A stretch of DNA of 64,000 bases from Microbacterium aurugineum (lineage in GTDB: Bacteria > Actinomycetota > Actinomycetes > Actinomycetales > Microbacteriaceae). Below the pieces are notes generated by a model. That model did not search any database, was not told where the DNA came from, and was given only the letters and a program-made list of their open reading frames with translations. Positions 26,962 through 36,302 of this stretch are shown one piece after another. The translations under genes were made by a program, and so were the position numbers. The stretch lies in contig NZ_CP078078.1 of the NCBI RefSeq assembly GCF_023101205.1, positions 3,481,411 to 3,545,410 of the forward strand, written 5' to 3'. The first letter of the stretch is position 1; every line of letters starts with the position of its first letter.

Positions 26962-27648
26962 ATGGGCAGGACAGTCCTCGCCATCGGCGGTCATATCGGC
27001 GACATGGACCTCACCGCGGGTCCGACCCTCGCGAAGATGGTGCAGGAGGGCGATCGCGCGATCATCCTCGCCTGCACGTACGGCGAGCGCGGTCACCCCA
27101 CCATCAGTCCGGAGGAGTACCGCGAGCAGAAGGTCGCGGAGGGCGAGGCCTTCGCCGCGGCGATCGGCGCGGAGTTCCGCGTTCTCGACTACTCGGACGG
27201 CTTCCTTCCCGACGACGATTCGGCCGCAGAGCAGATCGCCGACATCATCCGCCAGGAGAAGCCTGAAATCCTCATCACCCACTGGACCAAGAGCATTCAT
27301 CGGGATCACGAGCGGGCAGCCCTGCTGGCAGAACGCGCTCGATTCCTCGCCTCGCTCCCGGTCGGAAGTCCGTTCGGCCGGCACGGCATATCGCAGTTCC
27401 TCCACGCCGACAACTGGGAGGATGCCGAGGGCTTCACTCCGGACATGTACGTCGAGATCCCGGACGCCGCCTACGAAACATGGCGCGCGGCGATCCAGGG
27501 GCAGGCCTTTGCTCGCGGAGAGACGTACGGCTTCCGCTACATCGACTACTACAGCGCGAACATGCTGGCGAAGGGCTGCCTGGCGAACACAACCCGTGCG
27601 TGCGGCTTCGTCCGCGCCGATAAGGGTGCCAAGCTCGCGGGACCGTGA
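26962..27648 (+). CDS. PIG-L/LmbE-type deacetylase, atypical active site
   Basis: 228-aa PIG-L family protein; the family removes acetyl groups from N-acetylglucosamine-type sugars with zinc. Metal-binding residues are visible: H11 and D14 in GGHIGDMD, and the distal H in SIHRDHERA (H113/H116). The canonical motif is AHPDD, where the first D is the general base; here that position is G13. Activity is therefore either supported by another residue (for example D16) or altered. It lies 37 bases after the permease and overlaps the next acetyltransferase gene by 4 bases. Confidence 0.82.
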   Translation: MGRTVLAIGGHIGDMDLTAGPTLAKMVQEGDRAIILACTYGERGHPTISPEEYREQKVAEGEAFAAAIGAEFRVLDYSDGFLPDDDSAAEQIADIIRQEKPEILITHWTKSIHRDHERAALLAERARFLASLPVGSPFGRHGISQFLHADNWEDAEGFTPDMYVEIPDAAYETWRAAIQGQAFARGETYGFRYIDYYSANMLAKGCLANTTRACGFVRADKGAKLAGP

Positions 27649-28298
27649 CCTCGACATCGACGGGATCGGGTGAGGGCCCGAAGGAGCGACCGCTCCTCCG
27701 GCCCTTCCGGCACGGCGATGAGGACGAGCTCGCCGATATCTGCCTGCGCACAGGAGACAGCGGTGCCGACGCGACCAGTCTCTACCGTTCGTCTGGATTG
27801 CTGGCCGACATCTTCGTGCTGCCGTACGTCGCGCGACATCCCGAGAGCGCCTTCGTGATCGAAGGCCCCGAACGCGTTGTCGGTTATGTCGTGTGCGCGC
27901 CGAATACGGTGGCGTTCGACCACTGGTTCCGGGATGAGTGGTGGCCGGGCAGGTCCAAGCGGCATCGAGCCTCCGCGGCGGAGAGCCGGAAGGATGCAGC
28001 GTTGCTGCGCTACGCCGACGCTGTCGGTAAACGGCCCGGCTCTTTCCTGGAGGAGTACCCGGCGCATCTGCACATCGATCTTCTGCCAGCGGCGCAGGGG
28101 AAGGGCGCCGGAAGAAAGCTGATCAACGTGCTCGTGACGCATCTTCGTGATCACGGTGTCCCTGGAGTGCAACTGACGACTGGCGCACGCAACGCTGGGG
28201 CGATCGCCTTCTACACCCGAATGGGTTTTGATCGACTTCACGAGCCCGAGGGCGCGGTCACATTCGGGAAGAGATTGTCGGTTCCCTCCATCGACTGA
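27645..28298 (+). CDS. GNAT-family acetyltransferase, OGA-domain-like
   Basis: 217-aa GNAT protein starting at GTG that overlaps the deacetylase stop (GTGA). The acetyl-CoA motif is LHIDLLPAAQGKGAGRKLI near residues 140-160, followed by TTGARNAGAIAFYTRMGF. The LHIDLLP..QGKG block resembles the acetyltransferase-like domain found at the C-terminus of eukaryotic O-GlcNAcase and in free-standing bacterial relatives beside glycosidases. An amino-sugar acceptor would fit the operon, but no substrate is shown by the sequence. Confidence 0.82.
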   Translation: MTSTSTGSGEGPKERPLLRPFRHGDEDELADICLRTGDSGADATSLYRSSGLLADIFVLPYVARHPESAFVIEGPERVVGYVVCAPNTVAFDHWFRDEWWPGRSKRHRASAAESRKDAALLRYADAVGKRPGSFLEEYPAHLHIDLLPAAQGKGAGRKLINVLVTHLRDHGVPGVQLTTGARNAGAIAFYTRMGFDRLHEPEGAVTFGKRLSVPSID

Positions 28299-28323
28299 CA
28301 CGGCCTGAGCCCGCAGAAAACGA

Positions 28324-28360
28324 GAAAGGGCCGCACCTCCCCGGGAGGTGCGGCCCTTTC
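28324..28360. terminator. Bidirectional terminator
   Basis: Perfect 17-bp stem (28324-28340 with 28344-28360), GC-rich, flanked by AAA and TTTC, between the convergent GNAT and trxA genes. Confidence 0.9.
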
Positions 28361-28371
28361 GGCTCAGAACG

Positions 28372-28695
28372 TCAGCCGATGAACGCGGCGAGGTCCTTCT
28401 CGAGCGCGGGCTTCGGCTTGGCGCCGATGATGGTCGTCTTGACCTCTCCGCCCTGGAAGACCTTCATCGCCGGGATCGACGTGATCTGGTACTTCATGGC
28501 CAGCTGGGGGTTCTCGTCGACGTTGAGCTTGAGGATGGTGATCTTGTCGGGGTTGTCCGCCTGGATCGCGTCCAGGACCGGCGCGACCATACGACACGGT
28601 CCGCACCACTCGGCCCAGAAGTCCACCAGCACGGGACCGTCGGCCTGCAGAACGTCCTGCTCCCAGGTCGCCTGGCTCGTAGCCTTTGCACTCAT
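28372..28695 (-). CDS. trxA: Thioredoxin
   Basis: Cytoplasmic thiol-disulfide carrier of 107 aa, the standard length. Active site WCGPC with C31 and C34, followed by the cis-proline region (TSIPAMKVF) and the closing glycine-rich strand. Reduced by the thioredoxin reductase encoded 64 bases upstream on the same strand. Confidence 0.97.
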   Translation of the reverse strand: MSAKATSQATWEQDVLQADGPVLVDFWAEWCGPCRMVAPVLDAIQADNPDKITILKLNVDENPQLAMKYQITSIPAMKVFQGGEVKTTIIGAKPKPALEKDLAAFIG

Positions 28696-28759
28696 CAGAG
28701 ATCTCCTTGATTCGAGGTTCGTCTGCTACAACAGCCGACGAGGGGAAAGTGTTCCCGGA

Positions 28760-29740
28760 CTATGCCGAGGCGGTGAGGATCTCGGCGGCCTCCGCAGCCG
28801 GGACCTCGACGGATGCGTCCTCGAGGTCCGCGAGGAAGTGCTCCGCGTCGAGGGCCGCGACCGTGCCCGTGCCGGCAGCGGTGATGGCCTGACGGTACGT
28901 GGGGTCGATGACGTCACCCGCGGCGAACACACCGGGCACGGAGGTCTTCGACGAGCGGCCGTCGACCCAGATCGTGCCCTCGGGCGTCAACTCGAGCTTG
29001 TCGTGCACGAGGTGGGTGCGCGGGTCGTTACCGATCGCGATGAACAGACCATCGATCGGCAGGTCGCGCAGGGTGCCGTCGACCGTCGAGCGCAGCTGCA
29101 CGCCGCTGACGGAGTCGCCACCGAGGATTTCGGCGACCTCGCTGTTCCACACGAACTCGATCTTCTCGTTCGCGAACGCGCGCTCCTGCATGATCTTCGA
29201 GGCACGCAGCGTGTCCTTGCGGTGGATGACGTAGACCTTCTCCGCGAAACGCGTGAGGAAGGTCGCCTCCTCCATCGCCGAGTCGCCGCCGCCGACGACC
29301 GCGATCGTCTTCTCGCGGAAGAAGAACCCGTCGCACGTGGCGCACCAGGAGACGCCGTAACCGGACAGGCGCTCTTCGCCCTCGATGCCGAGCTTGCGGT
29401 ACGCCGAGCCCGTCGCATAGATCACGGACTGAGCCTCGTGCTCGACACCGCTGCCGAGGATGACCTTCTTGACGGGTCCGTCGAGCTGCAGTTCGGTGAC
29501 GTCGTCGTAGACGACCTCGGTGCCGAACTTCTCCGCCTGCTCCTGGAACTTCGCCATCAGCTCCGGGCCCTGGATGCCCTCGGGGAACCCGGGATAGTTC
29601 TCGACTTCGGTGGTGTTCATCAGCTCGCCGCCGACTTCGACCGAGCTCGCGATGAGCAGCGGCTTGAGGTTCGCTCGGGCCGCGTAGATGGCAGCCGTGA
29701 ATCCGGCGGGGCCGGAGCCGATGATGATGACCTGACGCAT
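28760..29740 (-). CDS. trxB: Thioredoxin-disulfide reductase
   Basis: NADPH-dependent flavoenzyme of 326 aa. FAD-binding GSGPAGFTAAIYAARAN at residues 8-24, the redox-active CATC in the NADPH domain, the NADPH motif VVGGGDSAMEEA, and the C-terminal FAD motif GVFAAGDVIDPTYRQAITAAG. It forms the trxB-trxA pair on the minus strand downstream of murJ, the order typical of actinobacteria. Confidence 0.97.
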   Translation of the reverse strand: MRQVIIIGSGPAGFTAAIYAARANLKPLLIASSVEVGGELMNTTEVENYPGFPEGIQGPELMAKFQEQAEKFGTEVVYDDVTELQLDGPVKKVILGSGVEHEAQSVIYATGSAYRKLGIEGEERLSGYGVSWCATCDGFFFREKTIAVVGGGDSAMEEATFLTRFAEKVYVIHRKDTLRASKIMQERAFANEKIEFVWNSEVAEILGGDSVSGVQLRSTVDGTLRDLPIDGLFIAIGNDPRTHLVHDKLELTPEGTIWVDGRSSKTSVPGVFAAGDVIDPTYRQAITAAGTGTVAALDAEHFLADLEDASVEVPAAEAAEILTASA

Positions 29741-29831
29741 GTGCTCTCCGTCTTAGAAACTGCAGTCGAATGACCTTCGAGTGCTTCAACCCATGGTAAC
29801 CGCGAGGCATTCCCCCGCCAGTGCGGGAGGT

Positions 29832-31445
29832 TCAGCGTCCGGGGAGGAACCTGCGCACCAGACCACCGGCCGCCTTGAGCTCCGGGGCCCGCATCGCGGC
29901 GAGGATGGCGACGTAGACCACGACCACGGCGAGGCCGATGATCGCGGTGCCGACGGCTCCGAAGATCTTGTTGTCCGTGGTCCAGCCGCTCGGGCCGCCG
30001 AGAAGGAGGAACACCCCCCAGCCCGCGAACCCGGCGGGGATGGCCGCGACCGCGAACCGCAGGATGGCTGTCACCCAGGTTCCGATTCGCAGTCCACCGA
30101 TCTTCCGGTGCAGGAGCCAGCTGGCGACGATTGTCTGGATCGTGCTCGCGAGAGACTGACCGAGCGCGATGGCGGCCGCCAACGCCGTGACCGGGATGAT
30201 GTCGGCGACGTAGAGCCCTTGGGCGACGAGAGCCGTGATGACGATGAGAACGCTCTGAAACAGGGTGAACCAGAACGGCGTGCGTGTGTCGCCGTATGCG
30301 TAGAAGGTTCGTTGCACGATGAAGAGGACGGTGAGCGGAAGCAGACTCACCAGATAGCAGAGGAGGACGAGCGCGGCGGCTTCGGCATCGGCGGCGTTCT
30401 CGGTGAAGACGCGAGAAGCGGGAATGATGGCCGCGATGAGCGCGGCCATGGCGACAGCGATGAAGAGGAAGAGCGTCCGGATGCTGCGCGTGATGTCCGC
30501 GCGGACTTCATCATCTCGACCCGCTGCGGCGTGCTCGCTGATCTGTGTGAAATACGGCGTACCGATCGAGAGCACGATGATGGAGTACGGCAGCATGAAG
30601 ATGAGCCAGGCATACTGCATCGTGGCCACCGACGCCCCGTCGCCGGCAGCGGCGAAGGCGATGCGTCCCTGGATGGTTCCCGCGGTGAGGCTCGCGATTG
30701 CCATGAGGAGAGTCCAACCCGCGAGGCGGCCGGTGGCGCCGAGACCTACACCGCGCCAGCGGAAGTCGGGCTTCAAGGAGAGTCCCGTCCGCCGCCAGAA
30801 CAGGAGAAGGACTCCGGCCTGAACCACGATCCCCAGTGTCGCCGTCCCGCCCAGGGCGGCGATCATCTCCGGCGTCCAGTCAGGAACGTCCGTCAGCGGC
30901 CCCCCGAAGAAAGCGGCGATCAGGAGGAATCCGATGATGGAGATCACGTTGTTGACCACGGGTGCCCACGTGAACGGCCCGAAGATGCGGCGGGCGTTCA
31001 GCGCCTCACCGAGCAAAGCGTAGAGACCGTAGAAGAGGATCTGGGGCATGCACCAGTAGGCGAACGCGGTCGCCAGGGCCAGCTGTGCGGGATCTCCGTC
31101 CGCAGAGAGCCAGACGAGCCAGGGTGAGGCGACGGTCGCCGCACCCGCGATCACCACGAGGACGACCGTCCCGAGGGTGAACAGCTTCGAGATGTACGCG
31201 TTTCCGCCGTCGGCGTCAGCCGAAGCCTTGACGATCTGCGGCACGATCACGGCGGTGAGGATCCCCACGGAGATCAGTGAGAAGACACTGTTGGGAAGCT
31301 GATTGGCGACCGCGAAGGCGTCAGCCGCTTCGGAGTTGACCGAGCCGATCACGCCGACCAGCACGATGCTGCGCAGCAGCCCCGTGACGCGGGAGACCAT
31401 GGTGCCGGCTCCGATGATGGCGCTCGCGCGTCCGAGACTAGTCAC
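29832..31445 (-). CDS. murJ: Lipid II flippase MurJ
   Basis: MOP-superfamily flippase of 537 aa with about 14 hydrophobic helices that moves lipid II outward for peptidoglycan synthesis. N-terminal landmarks ASAIIGAGTMVSRVTGLLRSIVL and DAFAVANQLPNSVFSLISVG match MurJ/MviN. I chose the GTG at 31445 (VTSLGRASAI), which overlaps the upstream DUF6049 stop by 8 bases. The C-terminus ends shortly after the last helix; there is no long cytoplasmic pseudokinase-like extension as in mycobacteria. Confidence 0.93.
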   Translation of the reverse strand: MTSLGRASAIIGAGTMVSRVTGLLRSIVLVGVIGSVNSEAADAFAVANQLPNSVFSLISVGILTAVIVPQIVKASADADGGNAYISKLFTLGTVVLVVIAGAATVASPWLVWLSADGDPAQLALATAFAYWCMPQILFYGLYALLGEALNARRIFGPFTWAPVVNNVISIIGFLLIAAFFGGPLTDVPDWTPEMIAALGGTATLGIVVQAGVLLLFWRRTGLSLKPDFRWRGVGLGATGRLAGWTLLMAIASLTAGTIQGRIAFAAAGDGASVATMQYAWLIFMLPYSIIVLSIGTPYFTQISEHAAAGRDDEVRADITRSIRTLFLFIAVAMAALIAAIIPASRVFTENAADAEAAALVLLCYLVSLLPLTVLFIVQRTFYAYGDTRTPFWFTLFQSVLIVITALVAQGLYVADIIPVTALAAAIALGQSLASTIQTIVASWLLHRKIGGLRIGTWVTAILRFAVAAIPAGFAGWGVFLLLGGPSGWTTDNKIFGAVGTAIIGLAVVVVYVAILAAMRAPELKAAGGLVRRFLPGR

Positions 31446-33570
31446 GCTTCTCCTCGGGCTCCGTGGCCACGGCTTCCTCGTCTTCCTCCGCTGTCTCACG
31501 GCGCTTGCGGCGGATGGTGCGGATCACGCCGAGGGCGATCAGGAGGACCGCGAGACCTCCGAAGATCACGAGGCCGATCGTCTCCCACTCGGCACGGACC
31601 GCGACCCGGACGGTCTGATCCCCTTGGATCTGCACACCCGTGGGGCTGTAGAGACTGAGGCGCAGATCGACCTCGCCGCTGCCCACCCGTGCCGACACCG
31701 GAACCTTCACCCGCGTCGACGAGTTGGGCTGCACGACCGTCTCGGTCATGGGTTTGACGTCGAGACGGGGGTCAGTGGGCGAGACGAAGAGCTGCACGGT
31801 CACCGGCCACGGCAGGTCGTTACGGACCGCGATCGGGAGGTCGGCGTTGGCCGCGAGCAGCTGGATGGTGCTGGACGGCGGGATGTTCACGGCGTTCAGC
31901 GTCGCCCGTGTCTGTGCCTGATGATCGGCGAGGTCCTCCGTGAACGCGTTCGCCGAGGTCCCGACGGCGAGTGTGCGGAGGATCCTGATGCGCTCGGGAC
32001 TCAGCAGCACCTGCGGGTCCTCGAGGATGGACGAGAAGGCGGTGAGCTTGCCCTCGTCGGCCAGGAGCGTCGTCACGGCGGCCGAGCGAGCGGTGTCGGG
32101 TTCTGCGGTCAGAGTCGCCGCGACGGGTGTCGTCGCCCGGAGCGCGGAGAACTCGAATCCGATCGAGTCCGCCGCGGAGATCGCGTCGCGGAGAGCGTCC
32201 GCGCGGCGATTCTCATCGCGGTCCAAGCCGATGAGCAGGGGAGCGCCGGCGGAACGGGCTTGAGCGAACTGGAGCCGCGCCGTCGCTTCGGCGAGCAGAC
32301 GCTGGCGGTCGACACTGTCACCCTCGGCGGCCACTTCTGACAGCACCTCGGAGGTGGTGGCATCGGTGACGAGGAGATCATGGCCCGACGCGGTCGCGTG
32401 GGCAGCGCTCTGTCCACCGACCGCCGACGAGGGAACGATCGTGGTCGTCCCCTCTCCGAGGTACCCGGTGAACGCGGCCAGGTCGGTCTCGGTCAGCGCA
32501 TCGTGCGGCCAGAGGATTCGCGGCAGCGCACCCTCGACCGCGGTGAGCTCCTCATCCGTCGGGAGCGCGGTGGAGTCCGTGGGACGGGGAGTCGGGCCGG
32601 GTGTTGCGCCCGTGCTGTCCGTGGGGGCGACCGTCTCCGGCGTCTGCGGGAAGTCCGCGGCGTTCAAGAAGGGGGCGAACGTCGTCGGCTGGAGCAGTTC
32701 GGGCAACCCCGCCTGTGCCTGCGCCGTGGCATCCGCATCCCCGAACTGCACGGCGAACCGTGCGTTCGGAAGCCCGTCGAGCCGCGTGAGCCACTCCCGT
32801 GCGCTGTCAGGAGCGGCCGTGCCGAGCACCCGGATCGCCGTGAGGATCGACGGGTCGATCGCGATCACGGCCGTCGTCCCCGCGATCCCGTCGAGCTGGG
32901 CGGTCAGCGCGCCGTCGGCGGCGGTGAGCTCTGCGAGCTCTTCGGCGGTAAGCAGCGCACCGCCTTCCGGCGTCGCCGTGAGGGGAACGATCACGCCGAT
33001 CTGCGTGGTCTGCGAGTCCGCCACGATCAGGACGGTCGTCGCGGACGTGTCCGCTTCGGCCGCCGCGTCGTCGCCGGTCTTCGCTCCGGTGAGCTCCGCG
33101 CGCAGCGGGTACACGCCGGGGGCGAGGTCGCCGAGGGTGTCTTCGGGCACGAAGATCGTGGTCGTCGCGGAGGCGCCCGCATCGATCGGCTCGGTGTCGT
33201 CGGCCCCGATCGCAGCGAACTCGCCGGGAGCCTCACCGTCGTCGAGCCAGCTCGTCACCGCCGCATCGTCAGGCAGGGGAGTGCGGTTGAGCTCGACCTC
33301 GACCTGTCCACTGCTGAGCCTCGTGTCCGTCCCGTTGTCGAGAGTGAGCGTCGCCGAGGTCGACGACCCCGGAGCGATGAGTCCGCGCATGCCGGCGGAG
33401 ACGTGCAGCTCGACGGTCTGATCGTCGTCCTTCGGGGCCTGGTCCGCGGCGAAAGCGGCGCCCGGCGCACCCAGGGCACAGGTGCCCGCTGCGATCGCGA
33501 AAACCGCGGCCCTGCCTGCGAGCCGATGCAGGCGCGCACGGAGGCCGGTTTCGGGGGTGATCGCGGTCAT
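31438..33570 (-). CDS. DUF6049 family secreted/membrane protein, MurJ partner
   Basis: Large 710-aa protein: Sec-type signal peptide (residues 1-41, ending GAAFA), long extracellular part rich in alanine, aspartate and serine/threonine with a beta-sandwich-like start (VELHVSAGMRGLIAPGSSTSATLTLDNGTDTR), a single C-terminal membrane helix (WETIGLVIFGGLAVLLIALGVI) and a charged cytoplasmic tail (RKRRETAEEDEEA). A homologous large secreted protein precedes MurJ in most actinobacteria, and the 8-base overlap implies matched expression. Function unknown; cell wall assembly is the natural guess. ATG 33570 was chosen for the signal peptide. Confidence 0.82.
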   Translation of the reverse strand: MTAITPETGLRARLHRLAGRAAVFAIAAGTCALGAPGAAFAADQAPKDDDQTVELHVSAGMRGLIAPGSSTSATLTLDNGTDTRLSSGQVEVELNRTPLPDDAAVTSWLDDGEAPGEFAAIGADDTEPIDAGASATTTIFVPEDTLGDLAPGVYPLRAELTGAKTGDDAAAEADTSATTVLIVADSQTTQIGVIVPLTATPEGGALLTAEELAELTAADGALTAQLDGIAGTTAVIAIDPSILTAIRVLGTAAPDSAREWLTRLDGLPNARFAVQFGDADATAQAQAGLPELLQPTTFAPFLNAADFPQTPETVAPTDSTGATPGPTPRPTDSTALPTDEELTAVEGALPRILWPHDALTETDLAAFTGYLGEGTTTIVPSSAVGGQSAAHATASGHDLLVTDATTSEVLSEVAAEGDSVDRQRLLAEATARLQFAQARSAGAPLLIGLDRDENRRADALRDAISAADSIGFEFSALRATTPVAATLTAEPDTARSAAVTTLLADEGKLTAFSSILEDPQVLLSPERIRILRTLAVGTSANAFTEDLADHQAQTRATLNAVNIPPSSTIQLLAANADLPIAVRNDLPWPVTVQLFVSPTDPRLDVKPMTETVVQPNSSTRVKVPVSARVGSGEVDLRLSLYSPTGVQIQGDQTVRVAVRAEWETIGLVIFGGLAVLLIALGVIRTIRRKRRETAEEDEEAVATEPEEKRD

Positions 33571-33665
33571 GGAGGTCTTCCTCGGGCGCCGGAGAGAGCT
33601 GCCCGTGAGTACTGACCTCCTGATTCTAGGAGGCCATATGAAGGAGAAGCCTGAAGACGCGTAGA

Positions 33666-35177
33666 GTGACGGCCGTGTCCGACACCCTCGCGCCCGTTCC
33701 CGACCCGCTCCACAGCGCCGCTCTCGCAGCGGATCTCGATGCTGCGGACCTCCGTTCCGAGCCGCTTCGGCGACTCTGGGGAGAAGAGGCGGACGATGCC
33801 CTGGCGCGAGGGATGCGGGAGCCGATCCTGCGCGCGATCGCCGACGACACCGGTGCGCTCGCCACTCTCGGACGCCTCTTCGTGCTCGGGATGACCCAGC
33901 CGCGGGAGCCTGTGGCCGCCGCGCTCCCGCGCCTCGGGGTGGATGGGCTCGTCGCCCTCCGCCTCGCGACCGTCGATGCCGACACCGTGACGCCCACGGC
34001 ACTGCTGCGACCGCAGTCGTTCGTCGATGCGGATGGTGTGGGGGAGTGGTGGATCGCGAGCGACCTCGACGAGGTGGCGCTCGACGGAGCGCTGCCCGAC
34101 GATCACGTCCTCGGTGTCGGCGGCGCGTCGCGCACCCTCGCCGAGACCATCGTCCCGATCGAGGTGGATCGCGCGCTCGACCTCGGGACCGGGTGCGGTA
34201 TTCAGGCGCTCCTGGTCGCGCGTCGGGCGGGGAGGGTCATCGCGACCGACATCTCCGCGCGTGCTCTCGCCTTCGCCGAGCTCAACGCGCACCTCAACGG
34301 AGTCGCCAACATCGAGTTCCGCCAGGGGAGCATGTTCGAGCCGGTCGCGGGGGAGGCGTTCGACCTGATCGTCTCGAATCCGCCGTTCGTGATCACCCCG
34401 CGCGTCGACGGGGTTCCCGCGTACGAATACCGCGACGGCGGACTGGTCGGAGACGCGCTGGTCGAGCAGTTCGTGCGCACGGCCCCGACATTCCTCACGG
34501 AGAACGGCATCGTCCAGCTGCTGGGGAACTGGGAGTCCAAGGCGGGAGTCGGGGGCCTCGCCCGCCTGGAGGCATGGGTACCGGCCGAGCTCGACCTGTG
34601 GGTGATCGAACGCGAAGAGCTCTCGCCCCTCGGGTACGCCGAGCTGTGGATCCGTGACGGTGGCACCACCCCGCGCGATTCCGGGTTCACCCCGCTGCTC
34701 ACCGCCTGGCTCGATGACTTCGCCGCCCGCGGGGTGACCTCCATCGGTTTCGGCTACGTCCTGATGCGCCGGGGGTCATCGGGCGATCCGCTGCGACGGA
34801 CCGAGAAGATCGGCCAGCATGTCTCGAACGTCGGAGCGGCACTGGCCACGGGGCTCGCCGCCTACGACGTGCTCACCCAGGGGATGCCGGCGACTCTGAC
34901 GGTCGCCGCCGACGTCACCGAGGCGCGGCACCTGCTGCCTGGCAACGACGACCCGAGCGTGATCGAGCTGCGTCAGGGCGGAGGATTCAGCCGCACCATC
35001 GCGGTCGACCCCGCGCTCGCCGGACTCGTCGGAGCCTGTGACGGTGAACTCACCGTGGGACAGATCGTGGCGGCGCTGGCGGACCTGTTCGACGTCCCGT
35101 TGGCCGAGCTGTGGGCGGACCTCGAACCCCGCATCCGTGCCCTGATCCTCGACGGCATCCTGCTGCCGGGGGAATAG
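33666..35177 (+). CDS. Class I SAM-dependent methyltransferase (HemK/RlmG-like)
   Basis: 503-aa cytoplasmic methyltransferase. A helical N-terminal domain (1-110) precedes the Rossmann fold with SAM motif LDLGTGCGIQALL (171-183) and catalytic SNPPF (237-241), characteristic of N-methyltransferases acting on glutamine or nucleobases. A long C-terminal domain (about 380-503) shows no motif I know. The family is widespread in actinobacteria without an assigned substrate. Starts at GTG 33666; GTG 33675 (MSDTLAP) is an alternative. Divergent from DUF6049. Confidence 0.82.
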   Translation: MTAVSDTLAPVPDPLHSAALAADLDAADLRSEPLRRLWGEEADDALARGMREPILRAIADDTGALATLGRLFVLGMTQPREPVAAALPRLGVDGLVALRLATVDADTVTPTALLRPQSFVDADGVGEWWIASDLDEVALDGALPDDHVLGVGGASRTLAETIVPIEVDRALDLGTGCGIQALLVARRAGRVIATDISARALAFAELNAHLNGVANIEFRQGSMFEPVAGEAFDLIVSNPPFVITPRVDGVPAYEYRDGGLVGDALVEQFVRTAPTFLTENGIVQLLGNWESKAGVGGLARLEAWVPAELDLWVIEREELSPLGYAELWIRDGGTTPRDSGFTPLLTAWLDDFAARGVTSIGFGYVLMRRGSSGDPLRRTEKIGQHVSNVGAALATGLAAYDVLTQGMPATLTVAADVTEARHLLPGNDDPSVIELRQGGGFSRTIAVDPALAGLVGACDGELTVGQIVAALADLFDVPLAELWADLEPRIRALILDGILLPGE

Positions 35178-35205
35178 ACCCCGAATACATGCGTTGGAAT
35201 AGATC

Positions 35206-36261
35206 ATGAAGGCTTTCGGATTCCTCTCTTTCGGTCACTACGCCGATGTCCCCGGATCGGCGACCCGCACAGCGGGCGACATGCTCAAGCAGACGATCGA
35301 GATCGCCGAAGGCGCCGACGAGATCGGGGTGAACGGCGCCTCGGTGCGCGTGCACCACTGGGCGCGCCAGGCCGCATCCCCCATGCCGCTGCTCTCCGCG
35401 ATGGCGGCGCGCACGAAGCGCATCGAGGTCGGCACCGGTGTGATCGACATGCGCTACGAGAACCCGTTCCAGTTCGCCGAGGAAGCGGCAGCGCTCGACC
35501 TGATCGCCGATGGACGGATCGCGCTCGGAGTGAGCCGAGGTTCACCCGAGACCGCGCTTCGCGGCTACGAGACGTTCGGCTACGTCGACGAGGAGGACAC
35601 GGAGCGCGGCAGCGTGCTGGCGCGGGAGAAGTTCGACCTCTTCCTGCGGGCGATCGACGGCGAGGGTCTCGCCCCCGGTGACCCGAGGATGGTGGGAGCG
35701 GGTCGGTATCTGCAGATCGAACCGCAGTCGCCGACGCTCCGTGACCACATCTGGTGGGGATCGGGCTCTCGTTCGACCGCCGTGGAGACGGGTCGCAAGG
35801 GGCTCAACATGATGAGTTCGACCCTCGTGACCGAAGCGACGGGCCAACCCTTCCACGAACTGCAGCGCGAACAGATCGAGCTGTTCCGTTCGGCCTACAA
35901 GGAAGCCGGTCACACCGGGCGACCGCGGGTCTCCGTGAGCCGCAGCGTGTTCCCGCTCGTGTCCGACATGGATCGGGCCTACTTCGGGCTGCGCAGCGAG
36001 GAGAACGCTGACCAGATCGGTGTGATCGACGGATTCCGCTCGACCTTCGGGAAGACGTATGCCGCCGAGCCGGACGTGCTGATCGCCCAGCTGAAGCAGG
36101 ACGAGGCCGTGATGGCCGCCGACACCCTGCTGCTCACGATCCCCAACCAGCTCGGCCCGGAGTACAACCTGCATGTGCTGGAAGCCTTCGCGACGCACGT
36201 GGCGCCGGCACTCGGCTGGAGGCCGAACACCGACGGGCCGGTGCAGGGCGACCCGGTCTGA
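35206..36261 (+). CDS. LLM-class flavin-dependent oxidoreductase
   Basis: 351-aa luciferase-like monooxygenase with a TIM-barrel. Landmarks: early DMLKQTIEIAEGADEIGVNGASVRVHHW, SAMAARTKRIEVGTGVIDMRYENPFQFAEEAAALDLIADGRIALGVSRGSP, and later DHIWWGSGSRSTAVETGRKG. It would use FMN or F420 supplied by a reductase. Substrate unknown. It follows the methyltransferase by 28 bases and may be co-transcribed. Confidence 0.88.
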   Translation: MKAFGFLSFGHYADVPGSATRTAGDMLKQTIEIAEGADEIGVNGASVRVHHWARQAASPMPLLSAMAARTKRIEVGTGVIDMRYENPFQFAEEAAALDLIADGRIALGVSRGSPETALRGYETFGYVDEEDTERGSVLAREKFDLFLRAIDGEGLAPGDPRMVGAGRYLQIEPQSPTLRDHIWWGSGSRSTAVETGRKGLNMMSSTLVTEATGQPFHELQREQIELFRSAYKEAGHTGRPRVSVSRSVFPLVSDMDRAYFGLRSEENADQIGVIDGFRSTFGKTYAAEPDVLIAQLKQDEAVMAADTLLLTIPNQLGPEYNLHVLEAFATHVAPALGWRPNTDGPVQGDPV

Positions 36262-36302
36262 CAGTCGGCTTCGCGGCGGATGTCCGTCGTGCGAGGGATG
36301 CG

